Source: Semisulcospira habei
Taxonomy: Eukaryota > Mollusca > Gastropoda > Semisulcospiridae
Assembly: GCA_036245525.1 (NCBI GenBank)
Contig: BTPG01000003.1
Span: 205,596,035 to 205,660,034 of the forward strand
Length of the DNA: 64,000 bases
Reading direction: 5' to 3'
Below are positions 56,484 to 64,000 of this stretch, in pieces. Position 1 is the first letter of the stretch. The number at the start of each line of letters is the position of its first letter. The translations under genes and the position numbers were made by a program. The notes below the pieces were generated by a model. It was given only the letters and a program-made list of their open reading frames with translations. It ran no database searches and was not told the origin of the DNA.

Positions 56484-56920
56484 TGTAGGCGACTTAAATA
56501 GTTTATCAGATAGACAAAAACTGCCCATCTAATACAGTACTCAAGTGCCTACAGAGTTTAAGTCCGAATTCCTTTTGTGGTCTAGGGAAGGACTGGAGAT
56601 TGCAGTGGAGAGTAAATAAATCTACTCTAGTCTCGCATGCGCACAACTGAAATCCGTGTTTACTTGCCTCGCGTTGTGTTCAAAAAGCCAAAGTTGCTTG
56701 CGCAATGGACCGACCACAGTATCCAGAAAAACCCTATTTTGACTGGACTTGTTGTTATCGTTCCTACTGAGCTGCTAGTAACGTGCGCTCGCACGATCAG
56801 TCACACCGTCATACATGCACGGACGTACACACACACAAACCTCTCGCACGTACACACGCACAGTCTCAGTCTCGCTCTCACTCTAGCTGAGCATCATAAG
56901 ATGGAAGTAAGGTTCCAAGA

Positions 56921-56926
56921 TTTATT
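56921..56926 (-). terminator. LTR polyadenylation signal
   Basis: AATAAA on the minus strand, about 740 nt downstream of the LTR TATA box. If used, the R region would include the minisatellite. Confidence 0.4.
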
Positions 56927-57234
56927 TATACCAGAAAAGCATTCATGATGAAACAAACAACATGATCAAAGTTAGTCAAACCAGTGCAAGTCCTAATAAC
57001 CTTAAACACCTATAGGCATAGTAACTATACCTACGAACACTACACCTGGCAGACCTATCTCCTATGACTAACACCTGTAACATTGAATACGATTCCTAGC
57101 GAACATAACTCTTAGGCCTAACACCTATATGCACTTACCTATAAAACCTACGCGCAATCCTAACACAGCCTAAGCCCTATTTAGGTGAATTAGAACTGGA
57201 CTAAAACGCTACTGTCCTATGGGGTAGGGCCGGG

Positions 57235-57600
57235 GTGGTTGAGGAGATCATTGTTCACAATCGCCTCGTGGGGTAGGGTCGGGGTGGTTGAGGAGATCAT
57301 TGTTCACAATCGCCTCGTGGGGTAGGGTCGGGGTGTTGAGGAGATCATTGTTCACAATCGCCTCGTGGGTTAGGGTCGGGGTGTTGAGGAGATCATTGTT
57401 CACAATCGCCTCGTGGGGTAGGGTCGGGGTGTTGAGGAGATCATTGTTCACAATCGCCTCGTGGGTTAGGGCCGGGGTGTTGAGGAGATCGTTGTTCACA
57501 ATCGCCTCATGGGTTAGGGCCGGGAAATGTAGGAGATCATTGTTCACAATCGCCTATGGGGGAAGAGGGAGGGGAGTGTGAGAAATCACTGTTCGCAATC
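57235..57600. repeat. 48-50-bp minisatellite in the LTR
   Basis: About eight units of GAGGAGATCATTGTTCACAA then TCGCCTCGTGGGGTAGGGTC. Most units are 48 bp, so frames are open on both strands (16-residue protein repeats NNDLLNTPTLTHEAIV and RRSLFTIASWGRVGVL). I regard these as by-products. Confidence 0.9.
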
Positions 57601-57665
57601 GCTCACAGGGGGGGGAGGGGTGGTGAGCATTGTTCACACTCACCCCGAGACTGAGAATCGGCCGC

Positions 57666-57673
57666 TTTATATA
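57666..57673 (-). promoter_or_regulatory. LTR TATA box
   Basis: TATATAAA within CCTATATAAAGCGG on the minus strand, about 180 nt into the LTR. It is the likely transcription start signal of the element. Confidence 0.5.
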
Positions 57674-57853
57674 GGCTCCCAGCCTCTGGGTCCGGAAACT
57701 ACGTCACAGCTTCGCGCGTGTAGTCCGCTACACACCAACTAGCTAAGTCAGCGAAATTCTCGCTCACAGTGCGCCAAGCGTGCACTAAACCACTGAACTC
57801 TGACTCGCTGGTAGTAACTAGTGATAGCATTAGCAGAGGGCTCCTCTGCTACA

Positions 57854-57868
57854 CTCCCTCCTCCTTAA
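57854..57868 (-). other. Polypurine tract
   Basis: Minus-strand AAGGAGGAGGGAG directly before the LTR start TGTAG. It serves as the plus-strand primer in reverse transcription. Confidence 0.7.
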
Positions 57869-59419
57869 GACCTAATGTGCACGACACATTAGTCAAACAA
57901 AAGGAATAAAGTTGCACAAACTAAATGAATTGCACCATGTTCAAGAAAATTACTTCTGGCATGCAAAGTAAAATCCAAATTCAAAAGAAGTTCAACAAAT
58001 TCAACAAAATAAAATCGTGATGCATGCACAAGAAAATTCAAACAAAATCAAACCAAAGTCCAAATCAATGAAACATTCAAAGCACATTTCAAAACATGAT
58101 CCCTGATCATGAACACGCATGAGCAACCATTTCAGCAACCGTGATGTGCTCGTGAAAATCAACAAGCTTCAGCACCACTCAAAATGCATAGCCACTGCAT
58201 AAAATAATCCACAAAAACAAAGAAACAAGGTTTCAAAACCAAAATTAAAGTACTGGTATCATCCTGCGAGCTGATACACAACAATGCAACCATAAAGTCC
58301 AAAACTTACTTAGTCTGCCACACACAAAAAAAAAAAACTTACGAAGGCAAAAATCAGCCTTATAGCATTTGGTCCGTATCTCATGGAATTCTCTAAACCC
58401 ATGTGAGCAAACTGGTTCACGTAACACACACCCAACATTAGCACCAGTGAAATCCGACGATTTCAAAGTGCAAATTCCTGAGGTAAAATCGAGTACAAAA
58501 CCTAACCAAAAATATTCAAAATCTTATGCCAAAAAGTTCAAAATACAGTACAAAAATAATCAACCAGACCCAATTTGTTGCTGAGGTACAAAAACCTTCA
58601 AAGCAGCATAGTCAGATGATTACACATTATAAGGAGAAAAATGATATATGATTCAGACGTCTAGGCATGCACAAAACAATACGACGACAACAAAAATAGA
58701 AAATCAAAAACATTTCTAATTCAACACAAAAATATATGCATGCAAAGAAGACATCTGAAAAAGAAACAAACTTAACAGATACTCAGTCATGGCATTGTTC
58801 GTCCTTGGATAATGTCCTTACTTTCTTGATGTTTAGAGTCCTTTTCCGTTGGCTCGCGTGACGTGAGAGGTTACCTGGTCAGAGCCGACCGGGCAACACT
58901 CTCGTCTTGGAGTTTCCAGTTAGAGCCACTGGCTTACTCCAAGACAGGTACGAGACAGACGCCTGTCTCAGGTGCATATTAACGGACAATGTGAGCTGGG
59001 GGCCCAACTCACTTTCAAAGGGTCTCTAGGGAAGCCGACTAGAGCCAGCTCGAACTTCCCCGTGAGATGCCGCCATCTCACAAAATTCTTTTCGGACGCG
59101 TGAGACATGCGCGTCTCACTGACCACAATACTCTCCTGGTATTGGGTCAAGAGTCGCTGAAACCAAATTCAAAATATTTCCAAACAAACGAACACAAAAA
59201 CCAATGCGCACCACCACGGTGGCTCCACAAAACAAAGTTTAAGCACCATACAAAATTGGTACCAAAAGTCTTGCAACAAAATATGCACAAAATATTAATC
59301 ATCACTGTTAGTTCAGAATATCAAAATGTGTTACATATGAACTAATTTGAACGTGCAATACATAAAAATCACAATATTGAGCACGTAGCATTCAACAAAA
59401 CGTAGTCTCAAATTCAGAT
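57869..59419 (-). other. Untranslated stretch between pol and 3' LTR
   Basis: A-rich on the plus strand. No minus-strand frame over 73 codons, so no env-like gene is seen. Confidence 0.6.
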
Positions 59420-62400
59420 TTATGACGAGGATGGGGAATACCTCCTAGGGGCCCTGACCTCTCTTCCCCTTCTAGTTCTGATAGGAGTTTCCTCTTCATC
59501 CCTTTCTTCAGCTACTATCAGATCTACATCACTCATCTGACTCTCACTACTCTCGCTTCCAGTTTCTGTCGCACACTCACTTTCATTCTCACTGAGTGGC
59601 TGGCTTCTACCCTCGTAGGGTTTGACATCGTTAATGTCTACTACAATGGGTTTGTCATTTCTGCTCTTAGCAATCTTTACTGCACTGTTGCCAACTTTTT
59701 CAATGACTTTGTAAGGACCTGTCCATCCTAGACCTAGTTTTTGTTTAGCTTTTGGTGGGTACCATCTCCAGACCCACATTCCTGCTTCTACTGGTCTCTC
59801 TTTACACGTTCTGTCATGATAGTGTTTCTGCCGTTGGACACTAGCCTCTGAATTCTCTCGTACAAAACGAAATACTCGTTCCAGCGTGTTTTGAACCCAT
59901 TGTACGTACTCTATGGGACATTCAGACGCATCTCTACTAGGGAAGACACCAAGTTCGACTGTCAATGGGAGATTGACTTCTCTACCAAAAACAATTAAAT
60001 TGGGCGTACACCCGGTTGAATGGTGGACAGAAGCTCTATATGCCATCATGATCAGGTCGAGGTGATCGCTCCAATCATCACGGTTCTCGTTTACATATGC
60101 TGAGAGCATCTGTTGGATGGTTCTATTCTGTCTTTCTACCATCCCGTCACTTTCTGGGTGATATGGTGTGGTTCTCGTCTTGCTAGAACCTAACGCTTCA
60201 CAGAGATATCTGAACAAGTGAGATTCAAACTCTCTACCCTGGTCTGTGTGGATAGTTAGAGGAATACCAAATCTACAGATAAACTCTGTTAACAGCTTGT
60301 CTGCTACCGTCTGTGCTGTATGGTCTGAGAGACAATACGCCTCTGCATACTTGGAATAATAGTCTTCGACGACCATAATATACTCAAACCCGTCGTGTGA
60401 CATGGGCAGTGGACCCAGGATGTCTATGGCTATCCTCTCCATGGGCATACCCACGTTCACGTGCTGCATAGGAAGCTTCGCCCTGCCCGGACCCGGCTTC
60501 CTTCTTGCACACATGTCGCACTGTCTACACCATCTGGCAACGTCATCCGCCATGCCTGGCCAGTACACGTGACGTCTGACATTTGCCAGGGTCTTGTCAC
60601 GGCCCAAATGACCTGCACATCTTATGTCATGTGACATACGTAACACTTCTTGTCTAATCTCAGCTGGAGCTACTAGTACTAGTACCCTTTCCTGAGTAAG
60701 GCACTTATCAGGCACAACGTATAGTAAACCGTCCACTATTCTCAGATTGTCCCACTGAGCAACTAGTGTTCTGACAGCTGCGCTATACTTGCAAACTTCT
60801 GTCCTAGGAGGCTTCTCTCCTTTCTCTATCAGAGCTATTAGAATGCTAGTCACTGGATCTCTCTTTTGGAACATCTCTAAGTCCTCACGAGACCAGCCGG
60901 CTAACCAGTTGCTTTCCTGCATGCCAGGACCAAACGCATAAGACTGAGCAGAATCCACGGTATCCCCTTTAGACATTGAGGCAGAATTACTCTGAACCGA
61001 TTCATCTTCCCTGACTTCTACACTTGACCTGTCGGTGGTAGTGTCGCCCTGACTTTCGCTGATAGTTGGGTCCGCACGCGGAACATCTTCACCCTTCGGT
61101 GAAGCAGCATTCCTCTGAGAACCGCTAGCTTTCCCACCATCAGCTGAGTCATGACCACGTGCTTGCCGACGTGTCACCACTCTCACATGCTTCTTAGCAC
61201 ACTGATCACACTCCTCTCTCTGACAACATCTCCTTGGGATCCTCGACAACCCGTCCGCATTTCCATGTAGGGCGCCTCTCCGGTGCTCTATCTGAAAATC
61301 GTAGGTGTCCAACGTAGCTATCCATCTAGCTACCATGCCTTCAGCCTGATCAAAGGACTTTAGCCACCTAAGGGAACTGTGATCGCTCCGAACCAGAAAC
61401 GGACGTCCCCAAAGATAATGAGAAAAGTACTTCACAAACCTCACCACTGCATACAGCTCTCTGTATGTGGTACAGTACCTCTGCCTACTCTTAGACAGAG
61501 CACAACTTGCATAAGCAATCACTTTTTCCTCTCCATCTTGAATCTGAGACAATACGCCACCAATGGAATTTGCTGACGCATCTGTATCAAGAATGAACCT
61601 GCCCTCTCTTGTCGGATAAGCAAGAACGGGAGAAGACACTAAAGCCACTTTCAGTTTCTCAAAAGCTTGCTGACACTGTTCGCACCAAACAAACTTCTGA
61701 TTTTTCCTAGTCAAGTTTGTCAAAGGACTAGCTATCTCAGCGAAACCACAAATGTATTTTCTGTAATACGACGTGATTCCTAAGAAGCTTCTGACTTCTG
61801 AAACACAAGTAGGGACAGGCCAGTTAACAACTGCCTCTACTTTCTTTGGGTCACACTTTGTCCCTTCTTTTGAAACCACATGCCCTAGAAAAGCACATTC
61901 GCTCTGTAGCAACGAACATTTCGAGGGCTTGAGCTTCAAATTGGCATCTCTGAACTTCTTCAAAACAACTTTGAGATTTTCCAGTGCCTGTTTCTCTGTT
62001 CTGCCTAGACAAATGACATCATCAATGTAGACTAGACATCTCTCAAAAAGAACACCACTTAAAGTCATCTCCATGAGTCTCTCAAAAGTAGCTGGACTGT
62101 TACATAGCCCAAATGGCATGACCTTAATCTGGAAAAGACCTTTATGCGTAGCGAACGCTGTCTTCTGTTTATCATTTTCATCCATTTCAACTTGGAAGAA
62201 ACCCTGCGCTAAGTCAAGAGTTGAAAACCAACATGAACCTGACAAAGCATCAAGCGAGTCACCAATGTGGGGTAAAGGATAGGCATCTTTGCGTGTCAAC
62301 TGGTTCAACTTCCTATAGTCAACGCAGAACCTAGTTGTACCATCCTTTTTCTTGACAAGTACCACGTTAGCAGCCCAGGGGCTGTCACTGGGTTCTATGA

Positions 62401-63382
62401 CATCCTGCTTCAACATTTTGTCTATTTCCTCCTCCACTATTTCTCTCTGAGCTACGGGGATACGACGGGGGGGGGGGGGGGGGGTGGGGGGGGGGGGCAA
62501 CTTGAAGGGTTTGCCACCTCCTGTGTCAATAGTGTGTTTCACTTTGTTTGTCCGTCCAAGTTGTCCACCTGGAGACTGGAAAACATCTTGAAACTCTAAG
62601 AGCGTCTCTTTCAATTTGTCTTTTGTCTCCTCGCTAACATCTGACGAAACGTTAGCGATCAAATCCACTAAGTGACTAGGGAGTTTGTCATCCACATAGA
62701 CCACTTCTTCCTTCTTTTCAGAACTAGTCGACAAAGAGTTCACTGAAAACCCAGTTTCTATGGACGCCACAACTGTATCTGGCTTCACTACAATCTCTTT
62801 ATCAGTAAAGTTGGTAACAGGAACAAGGATTTCTTCTTGTGACACCTGAACCATGCACCTTGGAACTACTAGCCCTGTTTCACTCCTGAAACTCTCAACA
62901 CCTTCTAACAGACCATCAGCTTTCTGTAACTGACACGGCTGAACGAAAGATGCCTTCAAAAACATTTCAGACCTAGGGGGAACCCTAGTGAGTTTACACA
63001 CTTTAACCTCTGCACTTGTACCTGAACTCTCTTTCTTCAACTGAACCACCTGCTTGCGTATCATCAAAGTACCTCGCGCTAAGTCTAGCACGCCACCGTA
63101 TTTCTGCATGAAATCAGTGCCTAGAATACCTGACGAACTGCCTAAGTCTGCAACTACTACATCATGCCTAAACCTCTGTCCTCCTATTTTCAAACAAAGC
63201 GTGGTTTCACCCTGAATTTCTAAAGTGTCACCGCTAGCTGTGCAAAGATTCAACTTACTTTTCTTCAGAGCCGATCTTTCCATGTTGACTAGCTTAAAAT
63301 CTCTGGCACTAATGACTGTGACAGCAGACCCGCTATCTACTAAAAAGTCTAAGGAAACCTTTCCTATCGCTACTGGTGCCAT
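59420..63382 (-). CDS. pol: Gypsy pol polyprotein (protease, RT, RNase H, integrase)
   Basis: An uninterrupted 1,320-codon frame; the frame is also open upstream to the gag slippery site, so the ATG at 63382 is probably internal. Domains in order: aspartic protease (LDFLVDSGSAVTVI, later GILGTDFM); reverse transcriptase (FCVDYRKLNQLTRKDAYPLP, FSTLDLAQGFFQ, the catalytic CLVYIDDVI); RNase H (FILDTDASANSIGGVL, YAVVRFVKYFSHYLWG); HHCC zinc finger of integrase (HDIRCAGHLGRDKTLANVRR, CRQCDMCARRK); integrase core (ERIAIDILGPLPMSHDG, IHTDQGREFES, a Glu in SDGMVERQNR); and a GPY/F-like end (LGWTGPYKVIEK). No chromodomain is seen. Catalytic residues look complete. Odd feature: a G/C homopolymer at 62469-62497 encodes a proline run just before the RT. 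Confidence 0.9.
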   Translation of the reverse strand: MAPVAIGKVSLDFLVDSGSAVTVISARDFKLVNMERSALKKSKLNLCTASGDTLEIQGETTLCLKIGGQRFRHDVVVADLGSSSGILGTDFMQKYGGVLDLARGTLMIRKQVVQLKKESSGTSAEVKVCKLTRVPPRSEMFLKASFVQPCQLQKADGLLEGVESFRSETGLVVPRCMVQVSQEEILVPVTNFTDKEIVVKPDTVVASIETGFSVNSLSTSSEKKEEVVYVDDKLPSHLVDLIANVSSDVSEETKDKLKETLLEFQDVFQSPGGQLGRTNKVKHTIDTGGGKPFKLPPPPTPPPPPRRIPVAQREIVEEEIDKMLKQDVIEPSDSPWAANVVLVKKKDGTTRFCVDYRKLNQLTRKDAYPLPHIGDSLDALSGSCWFSTLDLAQGFFQVEMDENDKQKTAFATHKGLFQIKVMPFGLCNSPATFERLMEMTLSGVLFERCLVYIDDVICLGRTEKQALENLKVVLKKFRDANLKLKPSKCSLLQSECAFLGHVVSKEGTKCDPKKVEAVVNWPVPTCVSEVRSFLGITSYYRKYICGFAEIASPLTNLTRKNQKFVWCEQCQQAFEKLKVALVSSPVLAYPTREGRFILDTDASANSIGGVLSQIQDGEEKVIAYASCALSKSRQRYCTTYRELYAVVRFVKYFSHYLWGRPFLVRSDHSSLRWLKSFDQAEGMVARWIATLDTYDFQIEHRRGALHGNADGLSRIPRRCCQREECDQCAKKHVRVVTRRQARGHDSADGGKASGSQRNAASPKGEDVPRADPTISESQGDTTTDRSSVEVREDESVQSNSASMSKGDTVDSAQSYAFGPGMQESNWLAGWSREDLEMFQKRDPVTSILIALIEKGEKPPRTEVCKYSAAVRTLVAQWDNLRIVDGLLYVVPDKCLTQERVLVLVAPAEIRQEVLRMSHDIRCAGHLGRDKTLANVRRHVYWPGMADDVARWCRQCDMCARRKPGPGRAKLPMQHVNVGMPMERIAIDILGPLPMSHDGFEYIMVVEDYYSKYAEAYCLSDHTAQTVADKLLTEFICRFGIPLTIHTDQGREFESHLFRYLCEALGSSKTRTTPYHPESDGMVERQNRTIQQMLSAYVNENRDDWSDHLDLIMMAYRASVHHSTGCTPNLIVFGREVNLPLTVELGVFPSRDASECPIEYVQWVQNTLERVFRFVRENSEASVQRQKHYHDRTCKERPVEAGMWVWRWYPPKAKQKLGLGWTGPYKVIEKVGNSAVKIAKSRNDKPIVVDINDVKPYEGRSQPLSENESECATETGSESSESQMSDVDLIVAEERDEEETPIRTRRGREVRAPRRYSPSSS
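62469..62497. repeat. Poly(G) tract inside the gypsy pol frame
   Basis: A G run with one or two interruptions on the plus strand, giving an in-frame proline stretch (LPPPPTPPPPPRR) on the coding strand. The family normally has only a short Lys/Gln-Pro-Pro-Arg there. Confidence 0.85.
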
Positions 63383-63495
63383 CCAACATCCAGTGTTTGA
63401 CAGTACACATAAACGCTGCCCCTTCGCGTTCTCTAAGCAGCCGTCATCACTTGCTAATTGGGCCGAGTCCCTGGCTGCTGAGAGCTCCGCCCGCC

Positions 63496-64000
63496 CTAGT
63501 TTCCCTGGCCTGGCGCGTTTTCGTTACGCACAGACTCATTCCCGTCTCTGTCTTCACTTTTCTGGCATTGCCTGGCATAGTGTCCCTTCTCTTTGCACTT
63601 ATAACAAACAACATCAGGATTTCTTCTAGTCTTGTCTCCTGCCGACTGACGAGTCAGCGCTTTCGTTACTTTCTGAATCTCAGAAGTAAGTCTGTCACTC
63701 AGATTCTGGAAAGCCTTTGCTAAGCCTGCCTCAGCTGAATCTTTCTCTTCGAGACTTCTAACACCCTTAGCAGCAACATCACCATGTCTCTCTGGGTCTT
63801 CTGGTTTCCTGCCATCAAATCTCTCATCAAACGACTCAAATTCACTAGCCAGTGCTACTGCCTCGTGTATTGTCGCGGGATGATTGAACTGCACATGCCT
63901 TCTCAAGTCTCTAGAGGGAAGACCACTAACAAACTGATCTATGACTATGGCTTCTCTTGCTTCAGTAGGCATCCTAGGGTATGCACTACTAGCAATACGG
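63496..64000 (-). CDS. gag: Gypsy gag, C-terminal part (runs off window)
   Basis: The frame is open from the window edge to TAG at 63496-63498. It has a helical capsid-type region (VIDQFVSGLPSRDLRRHVQF), a charged linker and one CCHC zinc knuckle (CYKCKEKGHYARQC), the nucleocapsid RNA-binding motif. The last codons before the stop are CAG GGA AAC, which form a slippery heptamer. The N-terminus and matrix region are beyond the right edge. Confidence 0.85.
   Translation of the reverse strand, partial: RIASSAYPRMPTEAREAIVIDQFVSGLPSRDLRRHVQFNHPATIHEAVALASEFESFDERFDGRKPEDPERHGDVAAKGVRSLEEKDSAEAGLAKAFQNLSDRLTSEIQKVTKALTRQSAGDKTRRNPDVVCYKCKEKGHYARQCQKSEDRDGNESVRNENAPGQGN
63499..63505 (-). promoter_or_regulatory. 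-1 ribosomal frameshift site GGGAAAC
   Basis: G GGA AAC in the gag frame fits the X XXY YYZ rule and is followed at once by the gag TAG. The pol frame is -1 relative to gag and open from here through the protease. A downstream pseudoknot was not tested. Confidence 0.7.

Larger units (their letters stand above)
56484..57853 (-). repeat. 3' LTR of the gypsy element
   Basis: Bounded by TGTAG on the left and CTACA on the right (1,370 bp), next to the polypurine tract. It contains a TATA box (minus strand, TATATAAA at 57666-57673), a minisatellite (57235-57600) and an AATAAA signal (56921-56926). The 5' LTR is outside the window, so boundaries rest on the inverted TG/CA ends and the PPT. Confidence 0.7.
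56484..64000 (-). mobile_element. Ty3/gypsy LTR retrotransposon, 5' end outside window
   Basis: Minus-strand element with a 3' LTR (56484-57853), a polypurine tract just inside it, an untranslated stretch of about 1.5 kb, an intact pol frame and a gag frame running past the right edge. The order protease, RT, RNase H, integrase places it in Metaviridae (Ty3/gypsy). It inserted into the ATPase gene of the Polinton-like element. Confidence 0.9.

Noticed and set aside
57248..57581. Two ORFs of 16-residue repeats on opposite strands
   Set aside because: Both are consequences of a 48-bp repeat unit; they lie in the LTR and differ by strand without codon bias.
57235..57600. Regular 48-50-bp repeats resembling a CRISPR array
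   Set aside because: The units are contiguous tandem repeats without unique spacers and lie inside an LTR of an animal genome.

Overview
The window looks like a non-coding-rich piece of a marine invertebrate genome, most likely a mollusc or other lophotrochozoan. This is inferred from intron-containing host genes for secreted lectin-type proteins (a fucolectin and a six-repeat tectonin), a tRNA-derived SINE, RTE and Jockey/CR1-group LINEs, a Ty3/gypsy element, long CA/CT/AAT microsatellites and very many small palindromic MITEs. There is one ambiguous base (N at 15134).

Region 1 (1-34 kb) is host chromatin packed with small repeats. A fucolectin-type (FTP domain) gene lies on the minus strand in two visible exons (2211-2438 and 713-969). 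A secreted tectonin beta-propeller gene lies on the plus strand in four exons (12019-12337, 14869-15009, 22233-22393, 26361-26861). Its reading phase is consistent across about 15 kb, and its introns hold a full-length RTE LINE (15981-19316, 10-bp target duplication), a tRNA-SINE and an L2/CR1-type LINE tail. At least 13 copies of one palindromic TTAA MITE (family A) and about nine of a second (family B) are scattered over this part. A duplicated block (about 6.5-8.0 kb versus 27.8-29.0 kb) gives an empty site that shows family A duplicates TTAA on insertion.

Region 2 (about 34.3-56.5 kb) is one decayed Polinton/Maverick-like, virus-related element of about 15 kb, blown apart by later insertions. 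It carries a protein-primed-type DNA polymerase B, a retroviral-type integrase, a double-jelly-roll-like major capsid candidate, the C-terminal end of a packaging ATPase, and about ten small genes that look like the conserved accessory and structural set of this element class. Many genes are broken by in-frame stops or by frameshifts, often at A-runs. Most genes start directly after a short A/T-rich motif ending ATAAAA, a candidate shared promoter or 5'-UTR signal. PolB is split inside its motif B by a 7,455-bp transposon (45633-53087) with about 400-bp terminal inverted repeats and a TTAA duplication. The ATPase gene is cut by the LTR of the next element.

Region 3 (56484 to the right edge) is a Ty3/gypsy LTR retrotransposon on the minus strand: a 1,370-bp 3' LTR with an internal 48-bp minisatellite, a TATA box and a poly(A) signal, an intact 1,320-codon pol frame, and gag running off the window. 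Gag ends at a TAG immediately after a perfect GGGAAAC slippery heptamer, and pol lies in the -1 frame. The rest of the Polinton (ATPase N-terminus, protease, right terminal repeat) would be expected beyond the window, on the far side of this retrotransposon.
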